A stretch of DNA of 64,000 nucleotides, from the NCBI RefSeq assembly GCF_026914185.1, contig NC_070566.1, forward strand, positions 1,426,001 through 1,490,000, given 5' to 3'. Of this stretch, positions 10,137 through 21,645 are shown one piece after another. The position numbers and the translations under genes were made by a program. Within the stretch, counting starts at the first letter, position 1. Each line of letters begins with the position of its first letter. A model generated the notes under the pieces. That model worked only from the letters and a program-made list of their open reading frames with translations. It did no database searches and had not been told where the DNA came from. The DNA comes from Puccinia triticina. Lineage: Eukaryota > Basidiomycota > Pucciniomycetes > Pucciniales > Pucciniaceae.

Positions 10137-11861
10137 TTGTATTCTATTCTTCCTTTCGGTTGTGTTCATCATAGCAACAGAAATGAAAACCGTTCTACAC
10201 GTGTCGTTGTGGTTTCCAATGTAGAGGAGGAGAGACGTTGGCCGTCAAAGGTGTGTTGTGAGATGAATTTGACAGCCTGGCACACAGCCTTGTTGGATAA
10301 TGGTCTCTTGCCGGAGTATGAGGACGTATTGATCGGTTTCAAAGAAGGTTTTGATCAAGGTATCCCTGATCATAGGATAGGGAATCTGGACTGTTTCATA
10401 CCGGACAATCACAAATCTTCCGAAGCCGCGCGACAGGATATCGAAGACTCCATCCAAAAAGAACTGAAGGCAAAGCGGATGTTCGGCCCTTTCTCTCGGG
10501 AGGAAGTTTCAGCAAGGTTCAAGTTTTTTAGATCGAATCCTTTAGGAGCAGTGGTCAACAATGATGGCGCGGTTCGGCCGATCAATGATCTTTCATTCCC
10601 GAGGGGAATTGCAGGAATTAAGTCGGTAAACTCTTTTGTTGATAAAAACCTTTTCAACACGACATGGGACGATTTCAACATCGTGTCAAAATTCTTCGCC
10701 GGCGATGAACGGAAACTAGAGCTGGCGTTGTTCGACTGGGAAAAAGCCTACCGGCAAATCCCGACGAAGATGGAGCAATGGAAGTTTTTGCTCGTGAAAA
10801 ATTTCGAAGGTCAATTTCTGTTGGACACGCGTATCACGTTTGGAGGCGTAGCTGGGTGCGGTTCTTTCGGACGACCGGCTGACGCATGGAAATTGATAAT
10901 GAAGGGGCATTTCGATTTGGTTACTGTTTTCAGATGGGTCGACGACAATCTTTTCGTACGAGTAAAAGGGGCGCCCGTGGACATGCGCGACATCGTGAAG
11001 AAATCCTTGGAGCTGGGGGTGATGACGAATGATAAGAAATTCACAAATTTCTCCGATGAGCAGAAATTCATCGGTTTCGTGTGGAACGGCGTTGAGAAAA
11101 CAGTTCGCCTGCCTGATGGAAAAATAGAGAAAAGGATTGGTCAAATTGTCCCCTTCTTACGGCCAGAAGCCAAATTTCACTTTGAAGAAGTCCAAATACT
11201 CGCGGGAAGGCTGAATCACGTTTCGTATCTGCTACCCCACCTGAAGTGCCGCCTCAACTCGCTTTACCGGTGGTTGATGTCCTGGCAGCACAAACGGTCT
11301 GCACGACATACTCCGGCGGACGCGTTGGTCGATCTGACGTTTTGGAAAGAGACGCTAGAGAATTTTGAACACACGCAAATCATCAGTTACGGGCCGCCGG
11401 TAGATGTTGGTTGGGTTGGGGACGCCTCTACCTCTTTCGGAATTGGCGTGTTAATCGGGAATTACTGGGCACAGTTTAAGCTACTCAATCCAAAGGGGGA
11501 CCCGAGACGAATTTCCTATCTAGAGACTGTAGCTATCCGGTTGGGTCTTTTGATGCTCCTGAAGCTCCGGCCTCAGAAGGGTAAGACCCTCGTGGTATGG
11601 ACAGATAACACGACGACCGAGAACGGCATCAACAACAAGCGGTCACGAGACATTCATGCAAATGAGGAGTGGATCAAGATACAAGACCTTTTATTAATGG
11701 AAGGCGTGAATTTGACCGCTTGGAGGGTGGCGTCGAAAGATAACAAGGCGGACGCGCTGTCGCGCGGTATTAGGTCCGGACAGGACGTTAAACACCAGGT
11801 GGTCATTTCTTTACCGGACGATCTGCGTGATCTCCTTGTCCAAATTGTTTTTCTGATCTGA
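10137..11861 (+). CDS. DIRS-type reverse transcriptase / RNase H
   Basis: The frame holds 574 codons. The conserved part begins near the ATG at 10263. Reverse-transcriptase motifs are visible in order: the FDWEKAYRQIP block (Asp200), the ITFGG-GCG-FG block, and the catalytic WVDDN (Asp269-Asp270) in place of the YxDD of LTR elements, as is usual in DIRS-type enzymes. The C-terminal third is RNase H: GDASTSFGIGV, then ETVAIRLGL, then VWTDNTT, and finally KADALSRG with its preceding S-D-N. This order is the one seen in tyrosine-recombinase retrotransposons of fungi. All catalytic residues I can place are present and there is no internal stop, so the copy may be recent. No tyrosine recombinase or methyltransferase is found on either side, so the element here is incomplete or has its recombinase elsewhere. 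The exact start is uncertain. Confidence 0.82.
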   Translation: MYSILPFGCVHHSNRNENRSTRVVVVSNVEEERRWPSKVCCEMNLTAWHTALLDNGLLPEYEDVLIGFKEGFDQGIPDHRIGNLDCFIPDNHKSSEAARQDIEDSIQKELKAKRMFGPFSREEVSARFKFFRSNPLGAVVNNDGAVRPINDLSFPRGIAGIKSVNSFVDKNLFNTTWDDFNIVSKFFAGDERKLELALFDWEKAYRQIPTKMEQWKFLLVKNFEGQFLLDTRITFGGVAGCGSFGRPADAWKLIMKGHFDLVTVFRWVDDNLFVRVKGAPVDMRDIVKKSLELGVMTNDKKFTNFSDEQKFIGFVWNGVEKTVRLPDGKIEKRIGQIVPFLRPEAKFHFEEVQILAGRLNHVSYLLPHLKCRLNSLYRWLMSWQHKRSARHTPADALVDLTFWKETLENFEHTQIISYGPPVDVGWVGDASTSFGIGVLIGNYWAQFKLLNPKGDPRRISYLETVAIRLGLLMLLKLRPQKGKTLVVWTDNTTTENGINNKRSRDIHANEEWIKIQDLLLMEGVNLTAWRVASKDNKADALSRGIRSGQDVKHQVVISLPDDLRDLLVQIVFLI

Positions 11862-12440
11862 TACAGGATAGCAGAAATTAACTTGCAATTTCATGTGTTT
11901 TGGGTATCCGGGTAATGATAGTATAAGGTCAAAGTTAGGGGGCTCGCGTAGGCTCAGGCTTCTCCCTGAGTTATGGGTGTAGCGCTAGCCCCTATCTTCT
12001 CCGCTGCCATGATGGCGGTGCCTTATTTCTCTCTGCCCCAGGAGGAGAAACACTCACCCGCCACCAGTCCTCAGGCACACGGTTTTTCCACCCGTGGTCT
12101 GAGGCGTCGCAAGGCGTCATAGTTACCTACCCGGTTTCTAGGTGAGACTCTCCGCCAAGACCCAAACACCGGCCCTAGTGAAAACCTACCGTGGAGGTAG
12201 GGACCACAAGAGCCTACGGCTGAGACTTAGCTATTGCGATACGCAACAGCTAAGTTTTTAGCCGGAAAAGTGTGCTAAGAGAAATAGCGGAGACGGCTTG
12301 GATTGACAGGGACCGGACCGCTAGGGGAGGTCACCAAGGTCCAAGCACGCGAGCTGTGGAGCCAGGCCAGACCGGGGGAGCTCAGGGGAGGTTTGACCAA
12401 AGTCGAAGGGACCGTGCTTAGTTGACGGGACACACCCAGT
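11862..12440 (+). other. Structured non-coding 3' region of the DIRS-type element
   Basis: GC-rich sequence with several self-complementary pieces. The clearest is a hairpin at 12226-12254: CTTAGCT pairs with AGCTAAG, an inner TTGCG pairs with CGCAA, and TTTTT follows. DIRS elements carry internal complementary regions used in forming their circular intermediate, so this may be such a region or a terminator-like end. The motif GAGTTATGGGT and TAGCGC near 11965 recurs near 37456. Confidence 0.4.
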
Positions 12441-13367
12441 CACCTAAAGTATCATCCTCATCCCCTCCTGTCCTGAGTTTCCCATCGTAGCATGGTTCTT
12501 ACCGTCACAGCTTCCCACATTCCTATCTCTCGCGGTTCTCGGCACCAGCACCACATCAGGTTTTATGATTTTATTATTTATGCATGTATACATATACCAG
12601 CCTTGAACACCCTGATTGATTTTTAGCTGAAACTCAACAAGCTTCAGAATTTTCAGGGAAATCCAGGTCCTCAAAGCTCCCCAAATTGATCCAGAGTGCC
12701 CGACAAAACCTGAAATTCCAGATTATTCTAGATTAACAGGAAATCATCCAATGTTCTATAAAACCATAAAGATATTGAAAGTCACTATTTACATATGATT
12801 CAACTGATTTTTTGTTGGGAGGTGCCATATGCAATTCAATGGTTTTGTGATTCTTCATTTTGTGTCTCTTTTGAGATGTGTGATGAATTTTGTGGCAGTT
12901 TGTGTATGATGACACAAAAGAATCTAGCAAATGAGCGGTTCTAAGAAACAAAACTCAACAAAATAACCAGTGAATCTCATAAAGATCAAGTGATCATTTA
13001 AAAAAATGACACACTTCAATGGTTGGTTTGAATTTAAATGATTATTAGGTAAGAAGAATAGTTAGAGGGAATTTAGAAGGGGAAGCTAAACAAGATGATG
13101 ATGAGACACTGTGCAAGGACAAAGGAAGGGAACATGAGACTGTCTGCATTGTTGATATTAAAAGGTGAGTAAGGATTGTCAAGACTGAAATGGCAAAGCT
13201 AAACAAGAACAGGAGAGGCAAAAGGAAATCACTGAATTAGACAAACACACAAACATCTGGTCAGATTGGTTCAATGCCACGAAGAATTCTTGGCATCATG
13301 AGTATTCAAGATAGCAGTGCGAAATAAATGGTAGACTTTGACTGCGGAGAAAAGCAAGTAGGAATCA
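12441..13367. other. Gene-free stretch
   Basis: No supportable gene. The segment around 12600-12750 has the CTGAAATTCCAGATTATTCTAG-like composition of the GACTTCCCG MITE family in degraded form. Confidence 0.35.
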
Positions 13368-14517
13368 TTAGGCTTGGGTTTTTGCTAGCGTCACTTTTCT
13401 TCCATAACTTGGCAAGGGAAGGGGTAAATTTTTATCGAGTGAGGCCAATGGTTGCCGTGAATTAGAAATCTGTGGACGGAGAGTGGAGTCCTTGTTCGAA
13501 TCGTCAGTCCATACTGAAATTGCAGCTGACAAAGCGGGTTGAAGTTTGAAGTCTGAAGGACTCTTAATCTCAACGTGGCATCCTAAGTCGGAAGTGCTTT
13601 TTGACAAGACTGACTGGAGTAATTGAGAAGAAATTGGCTGATTGGATGGTATGAGTCCTCGACGTTTTAGACAGCGATGCGATGGAGATGCGCTTAGTTT
13701 GACGGCGCGGAGGGATAGATTTGGCGAGCTGGCCGAAGGGAGTATTCCCGAACTAATGGTTTGGGGAGAGTCAGACGCCTCAGTTGAATTAATCACCGGA
13801 AGGCAGCATTCTGGTTCGACCATATCGAAGTACGTTGCGGAAGATTCTGGGGTGGTTTTGCCAACATGATTGATAACCACTTCCGGAGTGAATGGTCCAG
13901 CTGAGGCCAAGCAAAGTAACCTAGGCGAATAGACAGATTCTGAGGACGACCTGCGCCTGGTCGTTGTTGTAGATGACAACGATTGGCATGATTCTGCCAA
14001 CAAGGAAGTCAGGTGGATGCTGATGGGGGAGTCCACTAAGCCTTGCTGCAATAGCATTTGATCCAAAACAGGTAGATGTCTGTTATCAGCTGGCGGTTTT
14101 GGGCGAGTAGCCGGTCTTTTCGACAGCTTTTTATCGGATCTCTGGAAATGGGCAAGCCAATCTGGATTAATATTTCTGATTGCGCTTCTAGTTGCAAAAA
14201 CAGTGAACTAACCTTGAGAAGGACCGGGGTGTTTGATTTCTTATCCCAAAAGTCATCAAAGACTTTGGCTTCAGTGAAATCAGATGAAAGCGCCTCGGGG
14301 AGATGGAGCACCGGAAGTGGTACTGGAGGGATAGACTAAGAATGCAAAAGATGAAGTGAGCCAAAATTCAAAAACCTTAGCGCAACACGCAGCATAAGAT
14401 GCCAACCTCAGTCTTTATCATGGTCGCTAAACCCAGGGAGGATTTGCTGGGGCGGAGACGACCGAAAGCGGAGCGTACGCGGGTTCGGATTGTGACAGAC
14501 GAGTCGGCGAGCACCAT
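13368..14517 (-). CDS. Ser/Thr/Pro-rich protein of unknown function
   Basis: Three exons on the minus strand, 14517-14407, 14335-14213 and 14141-13368, join with matching phases (all phase 0) and canonical GT-AG introns to give 335 codons. The first exon is short and basic (RTRVRSAFGRLRPSKSS). The middle holds an acidic/aromatic stretch (FTEAKVFDDFWDKK). The long last exon is low-complexity, rich in Ser, Pro, Leu and Thr, and ends in a basic patch. I see no signal peptide, membrane segment or known catalytic motif and do not recognise the family. The start at 14517 is the first ATG giving a clean exon 1; a longer in-frame extension upstream is possible. Splice consistency across both introns is the main support for a real gene. 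Confidence 0.6.
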
Positions 14518-16104
14518 GTTGACTGATGAATAGGTAACGTCTCGAAACAAGAATGGAGGCGACAGGGAAGGGTAGGCCGGGTGAGTGTGAATAAAGTGGG
14601 CTTCAAGAAGACAAAAGCAGGATTGGATCAAGGTTGTCAGATAGGGTATGATTGAGAGCTAATCCAATGCTAGGGAAAGGAGCGATTGATAGAAAAGGCT
14701 TTGGCAATGTGGTTATGTCAGATGAAGCAAAAGGAATTATGAGTAACTCCTAAAGATTGCTTTGGACGAGAAGACGAGGGAGATGGATTTACACGCCAAA
14801 GATTGGAGGGAATGGAGGCACTTTATGAGGTGATCAGTCGAGATGGCTAGAAAATTGAAAGTTAGCTGAATTGGACTGGTTAGTAGGACAAGAGGCTGGA
14901 GAGATGGGATGGCTGGCTGGCTGGCCCCACTGGGTGTTTCTAATGCATTTTACCCTCATCCCCAAATCATGGGAAGCTTCGCGGCGGGGAGTATGACTTG
15001 CCATCTGGAACTTGGCCTGGGAGCAGTAGGCTTGCTGAACATGTTCCTGGTTGTTGTTCGAATGCTGATTCGAACGAGGTCTTGAGATTTTGAAGTAGAC
15101 TGATGGAAATCGGCCCGTTTCACCCACGAGCCGTTGAATTACTAATATTTCCGAGAGAAAAGACAGATAGATGGCTATCATTCGTGTGCGCCCAACTCGG
15201 CTACCTGATTACTCCCCAGTGCGCATAACTCCAGCAACAACCCTCTTGGGAGTTGCAGCATAGCCCGAATATGCTCGTCATGCACCAAGAAAAGTACCGG
15301 GTTCGGGCGCCTGCACATGTCAGCAGCTCGGCCACCCCATCATTTTCCCAGCTTTCTTGCAATACTCGCAAACATACATAAGCTAGATTACAGTAATTTG
15401 TAACTCTCATAACTTCAATGGAAACCATCCCCCGAAATCGAAAGAGTTAGAAGAAGTTATTGCCAATTCAAAACTGATCCCGGTGAAACTTAGTGCTAGA
15501 ACTTCGAACTGGAAGCGCCGGGATAAATAGGCTGGCCAATACCATACAACCAACGCATAATTAGCAGATGTTGGTGGGTTACACGTTGTATGACGGAGGC
15601 ATTTGTGGATCGATTGCAACTTGAGCGCTCCTCTGAGTCTGGGCAACAACCCACCGAGAATTTCTATGTATGTAACGAGGCTCAAGTTCACCAGGGGAAG
15701 GGAAACCCTTCCCAGTTGTGGTTAACTCGTTGCACCACTAATTGGGATAATGAGATCATTTGTTTGTTACTTTGAACAGATACTGGATACATAATACACC
15801 TCACGTTCATTTGTAAACCCCTTTGAGCAAGCATCAGATATGTTGTTTTACTCTCTCCGCGGCGCGCGGTCTGGGGGGATGACAAAGTATTGGGGGGTTC
15901 ACGTTGCAAAAAAAGCCATGCTGATTTCGTCTGCTCATGCACCTGTGAGTAAGGTTTATGCCTTGCAGATTGCTTCCAAAGGGGAGCTGCCCAGCCAAAC
16001 CTTTTTGCTTTCTCAGGATTTTCAAAAGCTGCATCTGCTGGTTTTGGTGGCTGATTTGCGAAATCAGCCTTACATGAACCCCCCTAATATATATGTATAC
16101 AATA

Positions 16105-16236
16105 GCACTCTTCACGTAAGCTAAACATCAGCAAGATTGAAATAAAGTTTATCCCATTGTGCCAGCCAATTTGGCTGGGAAAGTATGCTGATGTATATCT
16201 CTCACCATGGTCATAGATTTCTTACGTGAACAGTGC
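16105..16236. mobile_element. 132-bp MITE flanked by TA
   Basis: The inverted ends are GCACTCTTCACGTAAG and the inverse of GCACTGTTCACGTAAG (one mismatch in 16). TA lies directly outside each end (16103-16104, 16237-16238). A TA duplication suggests Tc1/mariner-type mobilisation. No coding capacity. Confidence 0.75.
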
Positions 16237-16938
16237 TAATTTCTAGCTCAACAAAGCCACTCAAACAGAGGTCCGGGGGACCCGCGCGGAGCGCTCTCCG
16301 TAGGAGAGGCTTATTTGCTATCCCTCAATTTTGGCAGGAGCAGAAGGGATATTCAGTGCAAAAAATAAAAATACAGCCCTATAAATTGTAATAAAAAGAA
16401 TAGAAGAAAACTGAATAGACAGTCTTGTAGCCTTGATAAATGCACAAATTTTGACACCTGTTCCAGCCTCTCAATCCAAAGACTGCAATCCCTAGTGGCA
16501 AAAGTGTCCAGGAATCTGGTCAAGGCAGCAAAACAAAATTCCAAACCATGTCTTAAGTTTGGAAGATCCATGTGTGGATCCACATTTGGCCAGAGGGAAG
16601 CACAGTGGTGATCTCAGCTTATGTACATACAATGTGTCAATTTACATACAACCTAGAAAGCATGCAGATTTGTTGGTCCACAGGATCTACAAGCAATACA
16701 GCCTTGTGAATCCTTGTGCAGATCCATTTCTTGAGAAGTCACTTTTCAAAACTTTATTGAAAATACATTGATGGTGATACAAAAATTCTGAGGAGACAGA
16801 ATTGTAGAGGAGATTTCAAAGGGTCAGAAAGTTGTGGCTCAGACCTTTGGAGGTGCTGGGGGCAGAGTTATCAAAAAGTTCAAAACCCCTACAGCCATTT
16901 GGTACTTTCTGCTCCCCTATGAAATTGGGGATGATATG

Positions 16939-17013
16939 CAAGTCCCTCCCTGCAGGAGGGGCCGCTTTGCGGCCAGCCACAGCAAGCCTCCCACCAGGGG
17001 GACTTGTGTTAAG
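16939..17013. repeat. Foldback repeat ending in CTTGTGTTAAG, copy A
   Basis: CAAGTCCC near the left pairs with GGGACTTG near the right, and a GGCCGC-TTT-GCGGCC core hairpin lies between them. It belongs with 29456-29544, 55421-55515 and 56110-56198. Confidence 0.65.
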
Positions 17014-17621
17014 TTAGATACAATTTGGTCAAGTCAAATATTTTTGATTAACCACCTCACTCAAATTTGTCCCTTGTTTGAAATCAATTGCCATAAATCC
17101 AATACTGAGCTTGGGACAACTTTGTTCTGTTCAAAATGGAGAAGAAGTTCAAAACTTCCCTACTGTGGCATATGCCATGAGCCTTGCTGTAGGAGGCATG
17201 AGGCATCTCCAGAGGAGAGGCTTACCTGAAATGCTGAAAATATGGCCTGATGTGACCAAGATTCCCTTGCATTTTTCCTGTTTTTTGGATTCCATGCATT
17301 GTAGTGCCTCAACCTCACAGTTTTGGGAGATCTGAGGTGTAGATTTCCAGTCGAGCTTCTCACATTTTATTGTTTCTTCTTGAAAACAAATTTTGCCAAT
17401 ATGATGCCAAACATTGGCTTCATTGTGATTTGTAGCCTATCTCTAGGCTGTGGGTCTGGGTTCCTATGCAGGAGATTATTTGTGGATGAAATAAAATATC
17501 ATTTTAATTTCAACTCAGGCCCTGTTGGGCACTTCCACTAATGTAAATATAGGTGATATAATCACTGATTAATTCAATGAAAAAATAAACCACCTTATAT
17601 AACCTAGAATCCATTTTTTTC

Positions 17622-17692
17622 CTGCAAAAAATCTAGACTTTTGGGTCTATATCCACAGCTGTGAGGTCTCAGGTGTAAAGAGAAGTCATCAG
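17622..17692 (+). mobile_element. Partial copy of the GACTTCCCG MITE
   Basis: It contains CCTGCAAAAAATCTAGACTT, GGGTCTATATCCACAGCTGTG and ends GAGAAGTCATC, matching the inner and right part of the MITE. Only part of the element is present. Confidence 0.6.
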
Positions 17693-17759
17693 CATGCTTA
17701 TCAAGAAAAGTTTATATATTTTTGAATTTCTAAGCTCTGAAGCCATGTGAAGTGAGAGG

Positions 17760-18275
17760 ACCCTGGAAACCCCCTATAAATGTGGGTGATGTAAATGTAT
17801 GATTTTTTTTGGCAAAACCCCAAAATGGTAGGCATGAAAAGTGGTATGAATGGCCTTTTCAGCCATAAAAATACTAATTTCAAATGTATGAAAATTGGGG
17901 TTAGTAACTTAGTACCTAAAAATGTATGAAAGTCTTGAGGGTTTCCAAAAGAATTTTTGTGTATCAAAGCTGTTTCTAACAAGAAACAAAATCCAGTTGT
18001 ACTCAAGTCTAAGATTTTTTTTTGGGGGGGAGGGGGTTTCTTTGTGTTTTGGGTGTTCCTCAGTGCTGCTCATGCCATTAAAAGTGGCTGGATTCATAAA
18101 AAAGTGGGATTTCTGCCTTACAGAGAAAAAAATGTTAGGCATGAAGAATGTATGAAAAATTTGCAAATCACCTGAACATAGGCATGAAACGTGTATGAAT
18201 GGGCTTCAAAAATGTATGAATTTAGCCAAAATTCTGGACTTTACATTCCCCACATTTATAGGGGGTTTCCAGGGT
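17760..18275. mobile_element. 516-bp element with perfect 26-bp inverted ends
   Basis: Bases 17760-17785 (starting ACCCTGGAAACCCCC) are the exact inverse of 18250-18275. The next bases inward (GATGTAAA) are also nearly inverted. Internally the phrase GGCATGAAA..TG.TATGAATG repeats. It is non-coding; the frames within have poly-G/poly-T shadows. No clear target duplication was found. It lies between two copies of the GACTTCCCG MITE. Confidence 0.8.
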
Positions 18276-18338
18276 CTGAGCTGCCAAGTGGCAATCAAAA
18301 CTCCCAGATTTCTCATCACCTGGTATCTGATGAGTGGA

Positions 18339-18469
18339 CAACTTCCTGATACATCCGGGACCCTCACAGCTGTGGATACAGACCCAGAAAGTCCAGATTT
18401 TCATGGGGGAATCTAGCTTTTGGGGCTCCAGATCACTTCTGGAAGGCCCTCCCATCTCGACGGGAAGTC
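18339..18469 (-). mobile_element. GACTTCCCGT MITE, inverted copy
   Basis: On the minus strand it starts GACTTCCCGTCGAGA and carries the same ordered motifs as 9419-9548 (GTGATCTGGAGCCC, AAAAGCTAGATT, AAAATCTGGACTT, GGGTCTGTATCC). It ends in a diverged AGGAAGTTGTCC. Confidence 0.7.
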
Positions 18470-19089
18470 ACCCAGTGGCTCCTCTCCAGCGCCGACCTTC
18501 ACGGATTGTCACGGACATATCAGTCGAGCTAGCCAAGGTCGTCCAGTGAGGTATTCCTTCTTGAATATATTCTCGACTGAGCTCGAATAATCCTACGTGT
18601 TTAATAACCCTGCAGTGCGTCTGAGCTGATCGTGAACTTCTTGACGAGCTCAAGGGAACCAGGGCCCGGAGGAGATAGACTTTCTCCGGAGGGAAAACGG
18701 GCAGCAGCGATTGACTCGTTGACCACGTGAGCTTGGCATTAGCCTGCTCAAAAGTTGGATGACTTGGGTGACAGTGGCGATGGGCCGGAGCTGGCGTCAA
18801 ACCGGTCCAAGTTAGCGACCGATGGCATGTTCTTTGTTGTGCGCTCGGGGTGTATGGGTTTATCAGATAGAGCCGATTGCCATTTCCAAAACAAGACAAA
18901 ACGCTCTGGCGTTGGACTAAAACGGTGTTTATGGACTTATCACCTCACTATTACACTCCGCAAACTCATCCTCAGCTTGAGAGCTCAGCCCATTCCTCCC
19001 TCACCGAGACTTGTCAAGTGTCTAGAAAGCACCCGTCCTCCTCCAGATCCTCCCTCACCCCAGTGAGCCCGAAAGCGAATACATAGAAG
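18470..19089. other. 5' flank of the nucleotide-sugar transporter gene
   Basis: A 432-nt frame runs on the opposite strand here but has no recognisable content or splice support. I treat the region as promoter and 5' leader. The bases before the ATG at 19090 are purine-rich (ACATAGAAG). Confidence 0.35.
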
Positions 19090-20726
19090 ATGTCGAACAA
19101 CAACGCTCCTAGCTTGCCGACGTTCATTGGTAATCTCCATGTCGGCCCAGGAAGTCAAATCGATCGACTAGCGAATAACCCAGTCTTACCTGTTTTCTCA
19201 TATTGTGCTGCGAGTATCCTCATGACCGTGATCAACAAGGTGCGCACCAGCATTCCTACTCTTCTCTTCGTCTCATTCCAACCTACGTTGCACTGATTAT
19301 TGAACTCACTCTGTGCGTGTTTCTTTAGTTTGTAGTTTCTGGTCGCCATTTCTCGATGAACTTCCTACTTTTGACGATTCAGTCGGTAGTCTGCGTTGGC
19401 TGCGTGGCCATATCTAAATCGATGAGGGTGAGTACAGGACCATGCCATCATTTTTTCAATCATATCAGCCATCAAATTGGTTTGAAACGCCAGAGAAGTG
19501 CTATTTTACTGACTTTTCCATGATATGCTTTTGGTTCATTTTGCATTGGACAAAATTTTCTGCTAGCTGATCAAATATCGTGATCTTGACAAAAATGATG
19601 CGAAGAGATGGTTCCCGATCTCATTTCTATTGGTCGTCGTGATTTACACAGGCTCGAAAGCATTGCAATTTCTGACCATCCCAGTTTATACGATATTCAA
19701 AAACCTTACCATTATTCTGATCGTCAGTCAATTCAACCTTTTTGGTTAACTCTTTGAATCATCATATACTTTGACAATTTACATGATATCTTTTTTTGTT
19801 GATACCGATACCCACAGGCTTATGGTGAAGTGATTTGGTTCAATGGATCGGTGTCGAGTTTGACCTTGGTATCATTTGGCCTCATGGTCCTCTCCTCACT
19901 TATTGCCGCCTGGTCCGACATCTCGCCTTTTCTCTCGGCCGGTTCAGCCAAAGAAGATGCATTTCAAGAGCCTCTTATCTATGGAGAAATCGTGAAGAAG
20001 AACATGGGCTACTTTTGGATGCTGATCAATTGTTTTGCCAGCGCAGCTTATGTGAGTAATTCACTCCCTCTCAGCCTTCCTTGGACAGCAATTTTTAAGG
20101 TCGCAGCTAGCCGCCAGTCCTCTGAAACTTTGAATCCTGGCGTTGTTTAAGGTATTGGCGATGAGGAAAAAGATCAAACTCACCAACTTCAAAGATTGGG
20201 ATACAATGTTCTACAACAATTTACTATCTATCCCAATCTTGATTGTATTTTCCATGGCATTTGAGGATTGGTCGCAAAGCTCATTGAGTCTTAACTTGTC
20301 AGTGACCATTGTACTCATCCACCCATTCGCTGCCTTTCCTTTTCGCCGCTGACAAGATCATGATTGTCTTACAGTCCATATGAAGGGCGAACTTTCCTCT
20401 TAGCGGCGATGTGTTTCTCTGGAGCGGCAGCGGTGTTCATCTCCTACACCACAGCCTGGTGTGTGAGGACGACCTCTTCGACGACCTACTCGATGGTGGG
20501 TGCTTTGAACAAGTTGCCAGTGGCTGCAAGCGGGATGATCTTCTTTGGGGATCCAGTGACCTTTGGAAATGTGACTGCCGTCTCGACCGGCTTCGTCGCC
20601 GGTGTCGTCTACGCTATCGCGAAAACAAATCAGCAAAAGAATAATAATAACGGGACGGGAAACGGATCCGGTAATCCCGGTAGTCCTTCTCAGCCGCTCT
20701 TATTTCAAAAGGACATTAAAGCTTGA
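19090..20726 (+). CDS. VRG4: Golgi GDP-mannose transporter
   Basis: Six exons (19090-19239, 19329-19427, 19567-19722, 19818-20051, 20152-20297, 20375-20726) join in phase to 378 codons. The protein is a multi-span membrane protein of the nucleotide-sugar transporter family, with about ten hydrophobic segments. Two family signatures are visible: FKNLTII about residues 126-132, and GALNK at 304-308, the motif known in yeast Vrg4 to be needed for GDP-mannose binding. It exchanges cytosolic GDP-mannose for GMP across the Golgi membrane to feed mannosylation of proteins and lipids. The tail is Asn/Gly/Ser-rich and ends in KDIKA. The length fits the family. The ATG at 19090 precedes a short soluble N-terminus and the first membrane span ([15 protein letters not shown]). 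Nothing suggests damage. Confidence 0.95.
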
Positions 20727-21645
20727 TCCAAACTCGTTATTTCCCTCTCATCTCTTCATCCATTTGTACCAATCCCCTTTCAATTTTCTGGTTCCTCCTT
20801 CGTTTGTATAAAACGACATTTTAAGTTTATCTTCCGCAGACGATCGCAGCCTCTAGAGTTTGGTTATCATTATTTTCTTTCTCTTCAGCAGCATATCTTT
20901 TTCGACTCCCCGATATGCAGTCGTTCCAACCTTCCTCCCCCCATAAGTGCATCCCTTTTTCTTTCTTTTGCATACACCGGTTATCTTTTCCTCGCATGTT
21001 GTTGCAGATCCTTTTTCGGTCACTTGTAATCCCGAAACTTGAGTTATTTTAGTCAAGTTGCTTGTCACATAGATTAGAAGTGAGCGTAGAACTCGTTACC
21101 TAAATCTTCCTTCTCGTTGTGCATACGACTACTTGTTCGATCCTCCCATCGCATCGCAATTCACTCACATCACTCCTCTAACAATCAGTCTCATCATTTT
21201 ATTCATGAACCAAAAACTGTTGTAATGGTGTAATTCTAAAATCGTAGGACTCTTTCCTTCACTCTTTCCGCCGAGTTTCATTTATTCTCAAGAATCACAT
21301 TCTCTTTCATGAGCATTGTTTTTAGATGTACAGACGTAGACAGGTTTGTCGACCTGTCCGTGATTGAACATAAAAAGCATCCTGAACGGCCTCCATCTCG
21401 GAGGGATGCTCCCCGCAATGGGGGCACGCCTGGACTGTTGTCACTCACAGCCGCAAACCACATGACGTCCGGGGGTTCACATGTGAACAAGTCCACAGCA
21501 AACCAATGCTGATCGACTCCCGTCGACTCCATCGACCATCAGCTCCATCGCTGCAGTCTTCCGATAACAAACCATTAAACACTTTCTTCCTACATAGTTT
21601 GGTTCCCGGTACTCATCAAACGTTCGCCTGGCACCATTGTTGGAA
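20727..21645. other. Spacer between transporter and ECM15-type gene
   Basis: 3' untranslated sequence and promoter region; no coding frame of substance. Confidence 0.35.

Larger units (their letters stand above)
14518..17621. other. Gene-free, repeat-rich stretch
   Basis: No gene found on either strand. It contains the TA-flanked MITE at 16105-16236 and the foldback repeat at 16939-17013. The rest is unassigned. Confidence 0.4.

Noticed and set aside
18468..18899. 143-codon minus-strand ORF
   Set aside because: No recognisable content or intron evidence; it overlaps the promoter of the GDP-mannose transporter.
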